Shown piece by piece: positions 7,801 through 14,003 of a stretch of DNA of 14,109 bases. The stretch is from the NCBI GenBank assembly GCA_937983305.1, contig CALKAJ010000034.1, forward strand, positions 1-14,109. The letters run 5' to 3'. The stretch comes from an uncultured Ignavibacteriota bacterium (GTDB lineage Bacteria; Bacteroidota; Ignavibacteria; Tepidaquicellales; Tepidaquicellaceae). Under the pieces are notes generated by a model. It had not been told where the DNA came from, ran no database searches, and saw only the letters and a program-made list of their open reading frames with translations. Made by a program: the position numbers and the translations under genes. Position 1 is the stretch's first letter. The number at the start of each line of letters is the position of its first letter.

Positions 7801-8214
7801 TGCTGTTAAATCAATATTTTTGAATGTTACGTAATCAACTCCTTCAAACGTGATTATTGCATCTCCGTTTCCGCTGATTGTTGAGGTTGATAATACTCCC
7901 GCATCTGTTCTTGTAATTAGTGGATTCGCTCCGGTTGTTGATGGATTTTTTTGAAATACTATTGGATTATCAATTGTTCCGGTCGCAGTCAGTTTCAGAG
8001 AATCAGCATTTGATTCTGTATGGTTTGCAGCTATATTAAATGTTACTCCGCCGGCTCCTGCTCCGTTTACATTTAAAGCCGTTATTGATTCCTTTATGGT
8101 TGCATAATCTCCGGGGATATTCTTTACTCCTGTTATGGGTTGCGCATTTGCACTATATATGAATATTATTGCAATAATGATATTTAACGCTATTGAGGTA
8201 ATAAAATTTTTCAT
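4867..8214 (-). CDS. Secreted beta-helix/Fn3 protein ending in a dockerin-like domain, 1115 aa
   Basis: Residues 1-24 are a signal peptide ending SANAQ. Residues ~30-640 are a right-handed parallel beta-helix with many NTI-type coils; SPANLNIYDNTISGL (~399) and SPANMNIYGNTIGNI (~430) show the repeat. Two Fn3-like domains follow (~712-801 and ~807-900, each with KYYW). Residues ~906-1010 are a beta-rich domain (VKHRNHLETWS) I associate with Ignavibacteria secreted proteins. Residues ~1018-1068 carry two dockerin/EF-hand-like calcium loops (GDANQDGAVDGFDVLIFV and FNGDEAVDGFDVLIFV). A charged helical tail (ATERSAERRQEMINEMK...) ends the protein. No T9SS sorting domain is present, unlike both neighbouring secreted proteins. 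Beta-helix domains often bind or cleave polysaccharide, but no catalytic site is evident. Confidence 0.9.
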   Translation of the reverse strand: MKNFITSIALNIIIAIIFIYSANAQPITGVKNIPGDYATIKESITALNVNGAGAGGVTFNIAANHTESNADSLKLTATGTIDNPIVFQKNPSTTGANPLITRTDAGVLSTSTISGNGDAIITFEGVDYVTFKNIDLTASSDGIEFGYYIRKADGTNGCKNINIKNCTITLNKGTNNRYSFGILISNNIITSSVSSSNGVAVTTTGGRHENIAVTGNTIQNSFCGIGQTGYNHTVSPYEFYDQNITIGSEGEGNTLQNFGGSSIAGTVFGIYTTYGNNVVISHNNLDNMASGGSGFVSFASGIMLTTAKGTNITVSYNTISLTSLSGNTRYMYCIYGNSGDATSTINIHHNTFENCSHSSTGAFSAITNGVSSITLNVYSNTVQNNTILSTVSPSIFSLGSPANLNIYDNTISGLTIGAATGTSNIINVTSPANMNIYGNTIGNITKTEGIGGGIVAINGGTGTTKNIYGNRIDGIITGNTSTTTVYGINIAGGIATRIYNNIICGINSGYSGANDAIRGISISSTTASSTIGVYYNTIYLNAISAAADFWSSCIYHTQNTTVTTAALDMRNNILVNLSTPTGTGKTVVFRRSASTDLNNIAISDNNCFYAGTPGANKVIFYDGTNSDETIEAYKIRVAPRDIVSFTESPPFVNISSQPYNFHLNANPSLCKNGALPINEPIIITDDYDNNPRSITLPTVGAYEYIGGIPVPLEPLLISPENNSTGNSLNLSMKWNETATATGYKLIISTDTGFTNIILNDSTITDTIKAVSGLANATKYYWKVKAKNQTGWGNFSSVWNFTTMLPIPSAPILTSPVNNTTGESITPSLIWEGVTSATSYNLAISVDSNFTTTSWDTSGVIGTSLTVPTGKLTGLTKYYWRVNATNTSGTGSWSTKWNFTTSQNLPVNLKVYLEGFWNGTTHIQDTVRVYLANSTSPYIAVDSAQVELSTAGTAAINFTKAPNGNYYIIVKHRNHLETWSKLPQAMVTNITKSYDFTTASTQAYGDNMKQTGSEWVLFAGDANQDGAVDGFDVLIFVGEYGGTGYYRCDFNGDEAVDGFDVLIFVSDFGLTKAVPSLKATERSAERRQEMINEMKIKLEKEIGKENKESNEKLNKK
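5024..5140 (-). repeat. Internal duplication encoding the two dockerin-like loops
   Basis: Bases 5024-5056 and 5108-5140 differ at one position and have a period of 84 bp (28 codons). Both encode AVDGFDVLIFV. Near-identity at synonymous positions points to recent duplication or gene conversion. Confidence 0.8.
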
Positions 8215-8390
8215 TTTATTTAAAATTTTTTAGTTTCTATTTAACAACTGTTATTCGGTTATTTATTTTTTCAGTTGTTCTTTTTTGTTTTATAAATTTT
8301 TAATATTCTTTCCTTACTTCCATATTATGTCCTTGCTTTAATTATTTTTTCTTCTGTTTACTGTTCTCGGTTTCTATTTTATTCTGTTTG
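8215..8390. other. Short AT-rich gap between two secreted-protein genes
   Basis: No gene is visible. A weak inverted repeat (AACAACTG at 8243-8250 and its complement at 8272-8279, loop 21 bp) lacks a T run, so I do not call it a terminator. No exact TAnnTTTG element was found before the 1115-residue gene, so read-through from the upstream gene is plausible. Confidence 0.5.
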
Positions 8391-9281
8391 TTATTTTATT
8401 AGCATCATTCGCTTCGTTTCATAATATCCGTTGCCTTCCAATCGGTAAAAATATATCCCGCTTGGATATTTTGATGCATTCCACTCTATTTCGTGAATCC
8501 CTGCATTTAGCTTTCCTGTTATTAATGTAGATATTTCTCTGCCAAGTGCATTATATATCTTTAAGGTTATATATTCGTTTCTTGGTATTCCAAATCTTAT
8601 TACTGTGGTTGGATTAAATGGGTTTGGATAGTTTTGTCCTAAATTATAGTCCTGTGGTTCTTGTGTTATATTTGTATGCTTAATTTCTGTTGCCGGGGAT
8701 ATATCAACTCCGAAATTTATTACGTATGCATCCTGCCCTTGTACAGTAAATGGATATACCGTGCTGTATGTTCTTCTCTTTCCTGTTAAATATGTATGAC
8801 CAAGTACGTAAAGCGCTGTTCCGGTTGCTCCTAAATGTTCCATCTGGATTATTAAACTCTTTGTGCTGTCGTATGCAAATGGATGGTCTAATGTCAGTTC
8901 AAGCCAGTTTAATATCGTGCCCGATAATGTTACACTCGTTCTCTTATATACCGTATCCATTGCTCCTGTATAAAATACACTCGTGGGTAATGCTGTTAAT
9001 GTTGTCTGTCCTAACATTAAACTGAAATTTGTGTAGGTTAATGGTCCAAAATTCGCCGCTATCATACAATAAAATTTCGATATGTGTCCTGATATCACTG
9101 CAGTTGGTTGATTTATCTCTCCCGGAGTAATGAGCCATTGTACCATTCTGCCGGTTGGTGTGCCTAATGGAAATGTGTTTCCCCCGTTTGTTGTATTATA
9201 ATTATAATACTGCGGGGTTTGTGCTGTTACTAATGTTGATAACGCAAATATCAAAACAAGAAATGTTAATACCTTTTTCAT
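8391..9281 (-). CDS. Secreted protein with T9SS sorting domain, 296 aa
   Basis: The start was set at the ATG at 9281 because it directly begins a signal peptide (MKKVLTFLVLIFALSTLVTAQ) and is preceded by a good AAAGGAAAG ribosome site. An upstream in-frame ATG at 9314 would add 11 charged residues before the signal peptide. Residues ~22-200 form a beta-rich domain (QYYNYNTTNGGNTFPLG, MVQWLITPGE) that I recall from Bacteroidota secreted proteins but cannot name. Residues ~212-296 are a complete T9SS type A sorting domain (YNLGQNYPNPFNPTTVIRF ... SGIYFYRLEGNGYYETKRMMLIK). It is the first gene after the palindromic operator region, with the 1115-residue gene starting 176 bp downstream. Confidence 0.88.
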   Translation of the reverse strand: MKKVLTFLVLIFALSTLVTAQTPQYYNYNTTNGGNTFPLGTPTGRMVQWLITPGEINQPTAVISGHISKFYCMIAANFGPLTYTNFSLMLGQTTLTALPTSVFYTGAMDTVYKRTSVTLSGTILNWLELTLDHPFAYDSTKSLIIQMEHLGATGTALYVLGHTYLTGKRRTYSTVYPFTVQGQDAYVINFGVDISPATEIKHTNITQEPQDYNLGQNYPNPFNPTTVIRFGIPRNEYITLKIYNALGREISTLITGKLNAGIHEIEWNASKYPSGIYFYRLEGNGYYETKRMMLIK

Positions 9282-9353
9282 TTCTTTCCTTTCTTTTTTA
9301 ATTTGATAATTCAATTAATTAATATTATGGTTGGTGTTGTTTTATAAAATATA

Positions 9354-9409
9354 TTTTTTGTTACCTTAATCATAGGTAACATTTTTTGTTACCTTCTCTA
9401 ATGGTAACA
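9354..9409 (-). promoter_or_regulatory. Two tandem palindromic operators GTTACC-N9-GGTAAC
   Basis: Two direct 28-bp units (9354-9381 and 9382-9409) each read TTTTTTGTTACC, nine variable bases, then GGTAACA; 22 of 28 positions agree. Each unit is a palindrome: arms TGTTACC/GGTAACA in the first, TTTGTTACC/GGTAACAAA (9385-9411) in the second. The arms are conserved while the spacers differ, as expected for a dimeric DNA-binding protein. The sites lie between a predicted promoter and the start of the secreted-protein cluster, beside a TrmB-like regulator gene. Confidence 0.7.
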
Positions 9410-9437
9410 AATTATAATTAATTTTTTAAATTGTCAA
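9408..9437 (-). promoter_or_regulatory. Predicted promoter of the secreted-protein cluster
   Basis: The minus strand has TTGACA (9437-9432), 15 bases, then TATAAT (9416-9411) continuing into TTTG (TATAATTTG, 9416-9408). The spacer is shorter than the usual 17 and the TA-to-TTTG spacing is one off the Bacteroidota consensus, so this is a candidate only. The right operator overlaps the TATAATTTG, placing a bound protein over the promoter and start site. Confidence 0.4.
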
Positions 9438-9584
9438 GTAATAAAAAATAATGAATGAGTATGCCTCCGGATTCAATGTCCGTGCATCTGATATCAATTC
9501 AACTTTTTGATATTATCTTTTTAAGATAGGTTGGTTCTTATTTTTTGAGTGCTGTTTCCTCTGGTTTTTCTCTGCTAATATTTT

Positions 9585-10415
9585 CTATTTAATTGCTTTC
9601 GATTTTTCCCATAATACATTAAATAGCATTTTACATGCTAATGCAAGTTCATGGTGCTGTATAAATATCATAGTTATATTATTTGAGTTTCCTATTTTCT
9701 GCAATAATGGAAAAATCACTGTTGATTCATCGCAAACTACCATCTTTATTGGAAGAGTTTTGGTTAATCTTGCTTGCTGCCCCAGTTTAACCAGATTTTT
9801 AAGATAGCTTCTCAGCCATGGATATTTCCCCAATTCTCGCTCTTCATAAATATTTCTGCACAATACATTTCTCTTTATTAAATCCGATTCCTCTAACTCT
9901 TGCTGCTTCAATCGCTTTGGATTGTCACATACGTAAGGTCCTTTGTTAAATGTTAATAAATTGACTTTCGTGTCTTTCAACGCTTGGACATATTTCTTCT
10001 GAATTTGATTCAGGTCTTTATATATTTCAACGAATTCAAGAGGTCTTACAACATCCTTACTGTTTTCAAATATCGGACTTATCATCTCTTTTAATTCATT
10101 TATTAATGATTTTCTCTTTAGCAATCCGCTTTGATATTCTGCGTTGTACTCGTCAATCAACCTTTCAAACGCCATCTTTGGCTCTACCGCTTCATAATAC
10201 TTTATTCTCCCTATTACCCTCTCTGAACAAATACCTTTTGTTGTCAGTTTGTATAATACCTCGTACATTTTTGTTCTCGGTATTATTGCCAATTGTTGCA
10301 ATTCACTTGTAGTAAAACTTTTCTTCCCAAGAAGTATTATATATACTTTCGCTTCTCTCTCTGTTAGTCCTAACTCCTGAAGCTTCTGAATCATGCTGCT
10401 TTTTTTTCCGGCCAT
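9585..10415 (-). CDS. TrmB-like winged-helix transcriptional regulator, 276 aa
   Basis: Residues ~8-80 match the TrmB-type N-terminal winged helix: LQELGLTEREAKVYIILLG, then SELQQLAIIPRTKMYEVLYKL and the wing GRIKYYEAVEP. A helical linker (~82-112) is the usual dimerisation segment. Residues ~120-276 form an alpha/beta domain (VNLLTFNKGPYVC, LPIKMVVCDESTVIFPLL, ITMIFIQHHELALACKMLF) resembling the effector domain of TrmB-like proteins; in TrmB itself that domain binds sugars, but I cannot infer the ligand here. The protein is soluble and should bind DNA as a dimer. It is encoded just upstream of the tandem GTTACC palindromes and the secreted-protein cluster, which are its likely target. No terminator is evident after its stop. 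The AUG lacks an obvious Shine-Dalgarno sequence. Confidence 0.85.
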   Translation of the reverse strand: MAGKKSSMIQKLQELGLTEREAKVYIILLGKKSFTTSELQQLAIIPRTKMYEVLYKLTTKGICSERVIGRIKYYEAVEPKMAFERLIDEYNAEYQSGLLKRKSLINELKEMISPIFENSKDVVRPLEFVEIYKDLNQIQKKYVQALKDTKVNLLTFNKGPYVCDNPKRLKQQELEESDLIKRNVLCRNIYEERELGKYPWLRSYLKNLVKLGQQARLTKTLPIKMVVCDESTVIFPLLQKIGNSNNITMIFIQHHELALACKMLFNVLWEKSKAIK

Positions 10416-10503
10416 TATTTTATTTTTTATTTTTAAATTTATAACTTATTATTTCTTTCTTATTCTTATTTCTTAATTTCTTATTTTTTAATTCTCTTAC
10501 CAT

Positions 10504-10529
10504 GATTCCTAAGCTCCAGCTTGGGAATC
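10504..10529. repeat. REP-like palindromic element, second copy
   Basis: It differs from 3734-3759 at one base (AGCTTGGGAATC in place of AGCTTAGGAATC), so the hairpin has one G:T wobble when transcribed. As at 3734, it is followed within a few bases by GCTCTTCTTATT. Confidence 0.8.
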
Positions 10530-10531
10530 CA

Positions 10532-10576
10532 GCTCTTCTTATTCTTATTTCTTAATTCTTAATTTTTAATTGTTCT
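10532..10576. repeat. 45-bp intergenic module, copy 2
   Basis: All 45 bases are identical to 3606-3650. The 21-bp module overlaps its end here (10572-10592), whereas it precedes the 45-bp module in the other copy. Confidence 0.85.
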
Positions 10577-10666
10577 CGCTCTTACTTTACAATTTTTATA
10601 AACTTTCTCTTTTCGTTCTTTCCGCTCTTATCCGTTCTCATCTGTGGCGATAGCCTATTTCTTTAA

Positions 10667-10704
10667 AATCTGTGTTAATCTGTTAAATCTGTGTTATCTG
10701 TGTT
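10667..10704. repeat. Short degenerate direct repeats (ATCTGTGTTA type)
   Basis: Four imperfect units of (A)ATCTGTGTTA or ATCTGTTA run head to tail. On the minus strand they read AACACAGATT. They lie just downstream of the NtrC-type gene. Function is unknown. Confidence 0.7.
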
Positions 10705-10735
10705 CCAAAGTTCTTGCTCTTACTCAACAAACTTT

Positions 10736-12100
10736 CTACTCACTCCCCTCCTGTACTATCCCATACATCTCCATCTTCCTGTACAACGTCGCCTTACTCA
10801 CCTTCAGAATCTTGCTCGCATCACTCACATTCCACTTCGTCAAATCCAGAATCTTCTGTATATGCTCCTTCTCTATTTCATCAAGCGACACAGCATTGCC
10901 AAGCTCAGGATGTGAATCCCGCCTAATATCAAGACTCTTTATAAGCAAATTCTCCCTCTCAAGCACATCGCCTTTCGACAACACAACTCCCTGCATCAAA
11001 ACATTCTCAAGCTCTCTTACATTTCCTTTCCACTCATAATTTACCAGCATCTCCATCACATCCTCAGGTATCTTTGTTACATTCTTATGAAGTGACGTAT
11101 TTATCTTATGCAAAAAATGCTTCACCAATATTTCTATATCTTCCTTCCTCTCTCTCAAAGGCGGCGGAGAAATCGTAAACACATTCAGCCTGTAATACAA
11201 ATCCTCCCTGAATTTTCCCGCCTTCACAAGTCTCGTAAAATTACTGTTCGTTGCCGTTATTACCCTTGCCTTCATCTCTAATAAATTCTCTCCGCCAACC
11301 CGCTCAAATACGTGCTCCTGCAATACTCTCAGCAGCTTCGCCTGTAAATTAAACGACATCTCCGATATCTCATCAAGAAATATCGTTCCCTCTCCCGCTA
11401 ATTCAAACTTTCCTTTCTTATCCTTTATCGCATCAGTAAAAGCTCCCTTCACGTGACCGAAAAGTTCACTCTCCAATAGATTTTCAGGCAATGCCGTACA
11501 GTTAATCGCAATAAATGGCTCGTTCTTCGTTATCCCGGAATTATGTATCACTCTCGCTATCAGCTCTTTTCCCGTGCCGCTCTCTCCCTGTATCGTCACC
11601 GTTATTCGCGTTGCTGATGCCTGACCGATTTTCTTATATATCTCTCTCATTGATGCCGATTTCCCAACCAGCGTATTGAACAAGTCCCGCTCCTCATTTG
11701 TCTGAGGTGTCAGCGATTCTAACTTCTTACTCAGATTGCTGTTCTCCATTGCACGCTTTATCGTCAGCTTCAACCGCATTATATCAACCGGCTTCTCTAA
11801 ATAATCGTATGCCCCTCTCTGCATTGCCGTTATCGTTGAATTCATATCATCAAACGCCGTTATCATTATCACCTGTATCACATCATCATATTCCTTTATC
11901 TCCTTCAATACATCCAATCCGTTCTTATCAGGCATCTTTATGTCAAGTATCACTACTGCCGGATTAAAACGCTTCACCATATCTATTCCCTTGTTGCCGC
12001 AATCTGCTGTCTTTGTTTCATACTCCCCAAGCTCATTCAGGTATGTCATTAATGATTCCCTTGTTGAACTGTCATCGTCTATTATTAGTATTTTATCCAT
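10736..12100 (-). CDS. NtrC-family sigma-54-dependent response regulator, 454 aa
   Basis: Three domains are clear. The receiver (1-~120) has DDD at 8-10, phospho-acceptor Asp53 (VVILDIKMP), Thr81 and Lys103 (LEKP). The AAA+ sigma-54 activator domain (~142-370) has Walker A GESGTGKE at 172-179, Walker B GTIFLDE at 238-244, arginine-finger region FREDLYYRL at 298-305, and sensor II WKGNVREL at 357-364. The sigma-54-contact loop reads GAFTDA (219-224) instead of the canonical GAFTGA. A Fis-type HTH ends the protein (WNVSDASKILKVSKATLYRKM, ~423-443). When phosphorylated it should oligomerise and open sigma-54 promoters. Its ATG is 3 bp after the kinase stop, so the two almost certainly form a pair. 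I found no -24/-12 promoter in the window, so its targets lie elsewhere. Confidence 0.95.
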   Translation of the reverse strand: MDKILIIDDDSSTRESLMTYLNELGEYETKTADCGNKGIDMVKRFNPAVVILDIKMPDKNGLDVLKEIKEYDDVIQVIMITAFDDMNSTITAMQRGAYDYLEKPVDIMRLKLTIKRAMENSNLSKKLESLTPQTNEERDLFNTLVGKSASMREIYKKIGQASATRITVTIQGESGTGKELIARVIHNSGITKNEPFIAINCTALPENLLESELFGHVKGAFTDAIKDKKGKFELAGEGTIFLDEISEMSFNLQAKLLRVLQEHVFERVGGENLLEMKARVITATNSNFTRLVKAGKFREDLYYRLNVFTISPPPLRERKEDIEILVKHFLHKINTSLHKNVTKIPEDVMEMLVNYEWKGNVRELENVLMQGVVLSKGDVLERENLLIKSLDIRRDSHPELGNAVSLDEIEKEHIQKILDLTKWNVSDASKILKVSKATLYRKMEMYGIVQEGSE

Positions 12101-12103
12101 TTT

Positions 12104-13276
12104 TTATTTAATTGGCAAACTTATACAAAATATTGTCTCACCCGGTTTTGATGATTTTATATACAATTGTCCTTTGTGGTGCTCTATTATGTTTTGCGAT
12201 ACCGCTAATCCTAATCCCGTGCCCATACTCTTTGTCGTGAAAAATGGCTCGAAAACTCTCTCAGGAAATTCAACTCCGTATCCGTTATCTATCACCAATA
12301 TCTCTATTCGCTCATCTGCTATTTCTGATTTTATCCTTATTATCCCGTTCTCCGGAACTGCCTCCGCCGCATTTATTATTATGTTCAAAAAGACCTGCTT
12401 TAACTTTTCTACATCTCCCTTGATTTCCATATCTGCCGCTTCATTATTTATCTCAACCTGTGATTGCTCCTCCTTCGGCTTAATCTGTGATATTATCCCG
12501 TCAAGAAAACTTTTTAAATTGAATACCGATAGTACGGGAGTTGACTGCCGAGAAAACATCAATACTTCCTTCACAAGCGAATCCAGCCTGTTTACTTCCT
12601 TTTGAATTATCTCTATACGCCTTTTGTTATTGTCCGATAATGTTACCACCTCCGATAAAATATCCGTGTTTATCTTAATCGAATTCAAAGGATTCCTTAT
12701 CTCGTGTGCCAGCACTGCCGACATCTTTCCTATCATTGCCAGTCTCTCAGACTTCTTCAGATTCTCTTCAGCCAACTGCCTGTGCCATATCTCTTTCTTT
12801 AATTCCTCGTTCGCCTTCTCAAGCTCTTGTGTCCTGTCCTTTACACGCTTCTCTAATTCATCATTCGCCTGACGTAATGTCTCTAATATTTTCTTGTTAT
12901 GAAAATTCTGTTTCTGTATCGCAAGCTCAATCGTTGTTAATAATATCTTCTCGTTTAACGGCTTTATCAAATATCCGAACGGCTCCGTATGCTTTGCACG
13001 CTCTATTGTCTGGTCGCTCGAATCCGATGTTAAATATATTACGGGAATTTCATACCTGTCCTTGATTATCCTCGCACTCTCTATTCCGTTTGTCTCCCCC
13101 TTTATTACTATATCCATTAATATCAAATCAGGACGGTTCTCTTCAATTGATGATAATATCCTGTCTGACGTATCTACAATAGCAGATATGCCGTAACCCT
13201 TATTCTCAAGTATTCTCTTTATTATCCTTGATGTGATAAGGTCATCTTCGACAATAAGTATCTTTTCCCTTTCCAT
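12104..13276 (-). CDS. Soluble histidine kinase with N-terminal receiver domain, 390 aa
   Basis: Residues 1-~122 are a receiver domain (EDD at 10-12, phospho-acceptor Asp55 in LILMDIVIKG, Thr83, Lys105 in GYLIKPL). Residues ~125-178 form a coiled-coil signalling helix (KRVKDRTQELEKANEELKKE). HisKA follows with His191 in LAHEIRNPLNSIKI. The ATPase domain has an N-box (NIIINAAEA, ~298-306), G1 DNGYG (330-334), F-box FEPFFTTK and G2 GTGLGLA (352-358). There is no membrane segment or PAS domain, so the kinase is cytosolic and its only visible input is the receiver; it probably takes phosphate from an upstream kinase or is modulated by it, then phosphorylates the NtrC-type regulator 3 bp downstream. 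It lies 49 bp after the 155-residue gene. Confidence 0.95.
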   Translation of the reverse strand: MEREKILIVEDDLITSRIIKRILENKGYGISAIVDTSDRILSSIEENRPDLILMDIVIKGETNGIESARIIKDRYEIPVIYLTSDSSDQTIERAKHTEPFGYLIKPLNEKILLTTIELAIQKQNFHNKKILETLRQANDELEKRVKDRTQELEKANEELKKEIWHRQLAEENLKKSERLAMIGKMSAVLAHEIRNPLNSIKINTDILSEVVTLSDNNKRRIEIIQKEVNRLDSLVKEVLMFSRQSTPVLSVFNLKSFLDGIISQIKPKEEQSQVEINNEAADMEIKGDVEKLKQVFLNIIINAAEAVPENGIIRIKSEIADERIEILVIDNGYGVEFPERVFEPFFTTKSMGTGLGLAVSQNIIEHHKGQLYIKSSKPGETIFCISLPIK

Positions 13277-13325
13277 TTATGTAAGATAAAGGTTAAAAAT
13301 CAAAAATGCAATTTAAGAAAATAGC

Positions 13326-13793
13326 TTATCCGGATTTCAACAAATCAAAATCTATCACGCCCCTGTCTGTCTGTGAGAGTATCAATAACTCAGAATTCAA
13401 ATTCCTTAAACTAAAAGTGAATTCTTTTAACTCATCTAACCTGATTAATTTGTTTAACGGATGATAACCCTTGGTCGTTTCTAATTCCTCTATGATATTA
13501 ATGGCATTACCCATTAACCTGAAAAATATTTCTTCCGGTAAATTTTTTGGAATACTCTCGCTCCGTAAATTCTTCCTGTACAGTAATTCATAAATATGAA
13601 AAAACTTCTGAAGCTCATCTCTCACCCTTCCCCGCTCTTCTCCCGTTCCTATATAATCCGATATTAACTTTAACCTGTGAACCAATCCCTCTGAACCAAA
13701 AAACTTCACTAACCTGTCTTCCGCTCTCTCCAGAAAGTCACTCAGCAGGTATTCAATCATTTGTTTTTTTTCGTATGGATATATTTCCTTCAT
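13326..13793 (-). CDS. Hypothetical cytosolic protein, 155 aa, first gene of a two-component operon
   Basis: I do not recognise this protein. It is rich in charged and hydrophobic residues in a helical pattern (MIEYLLSDFLERAEDRLVKFF, LQKFFHIYELLYRKNL, IFFRLMGNAINIIEELE) with no signal peptide or membrane span and no Cys. The start at 13793 is the first ATG after a candidate promoter, and length and composition look like a real gene. It lies 49 bp upstream of the receiver-kinase gene and shares its strand, so it may supply or modulate the signal of that kinase, for example as a helical-bundle partner; nothing in the sequence proves this. Confidence 0.8.
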   Translation of the reverse strand: MKEIYPYEKKQMIEYLLSDFLERAEDRLVKFFGSEGLVHRLKLISDYIGTGEERGRVRDELQKFFHIYELLYRKNLRSESIPKNLPEEIFFRLMGNAINIIEELETTKGYHPLNKLIRLDELKEFTFSLRNLNSELLILSQTDRGVIDFDLLKSG

Positions 13794-13823
13794 TTATTTA
13801 TTGATTTCATTCATTCACTAATC

Positions 13824-13831
13824 CAAAAATA
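13824..13831 (-). promoter_or_regulatory. Candidate -7 element (TATTTTTG) of the two-component operon
   Basis: An exact TAnnTTTG match on the minus strand lies 30 bp before the ATG at 13793. No clear TTTG was found about 20 nt upstream, so the promoter call is weak. Confidence 0.35.
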
Positions 13832-13873
13832 TAATATTTTTTTTCTTTTTTCTGTAATCCATATTCTCATTTT

Positions 13874-13896
13874 TTTGTAGGAACTACTCCTACAAA
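13874..13896. repeat. Short palindromic element TTTGTAGGA-ACTAC-TCCTACAAA
   Basis: Two perfect 9-bp arms flank a 5-base loop. It lies upstream of the two-component operon. It resembles dispersed REP-like hairpins; no T run marks it as a terminator on the minus strand. Confidence 0.75.
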
Positions 13897-13923
13897 TTTC
13901 CCCAATCCCTCTTTAATTTCCTC

Positions 13924-13984
13924 TCCTCTGATTCCCGCCCCCTTCTGTCATTCCTCACTCTGATTCCCGCCCCCTTCTGTCATT
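13924..13984. repeat. Two tandem copies of a 29-bp repeat
   Basis: Bases 13924-13952 and 13956-13984 are identical over 29 bp (CTCTGATTCCCGCCCCC...), with a period of 32 bp. The second copy runs into the ATTCCGGC hairpin element. Confidence 0.8.
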
Positions 13985-13999
13985 CCGGCGTAGGCCGGA
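13980..13999. repeat. Intact ATTCCGGC-GTAG-GCCGGAAT hairpin element
   Basis: Two perfect 8-bp arms flank a GTAG loop, followed by CCAG. This is the uninterrupted form of the element at 3672-3723. Confidence 0.8.
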
Positions 14000-14003
14000 A
14001 TCC

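Larger units (their letters stand above)
9282..9584. other. Intergenic regulatory region upstream of the secreted cluster
   Basis: No gene is seen. Reading on the minus strand from the regulator's stop: about 150 bp with no clear signal, the candidate promoter (9437-9408), the tandem operators (9409-9354) and an AT-rich leader of roughly 70 nt to the ATG at 9281. Confidence 0.65.
10416..10735. other. Repeat-rich intergenic region
   Basis: No credible gene. It contains AT-rich CTTATTTCTTAATT-type sequence, a near-palindromic element (10504-10529), the 45-bp module (10532-10576), the 21-bp module (10572-10592) and short direct repeats of ATCTGTGTTA type (10667-10704). No clear terminator follows the NtrC-type gene. 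Confidence 0.75.

Noticed and set aside
8243..8279. Inverted repeat AACAACTG...CAGTTGTT as a terminator
   Set aside because: Loop of 21 bp, stem of 8 bp, no T run after it, and it lies just before a probably co-transcribed gene.
8944..9138. 64-codon minus-strand frame
   Set aside because: Lies in another frame inside the 296-residue secreted protein, which has clear signal peptide and sorting domain.
9282..9314. 11-residue extension of the 296-residue secreted protein
   Set aside because: It puts charged residues before the signal peptide and bypasses the ribosome site AAAGGAAAG placed before the internal ATG.
11940..12605. 221-codon plus-strand open frame
   Set aside because: It runs antisense across the well-supported NtrC-type and kinase genes; its product has no recognisable domain and is a shadow of their codon use.
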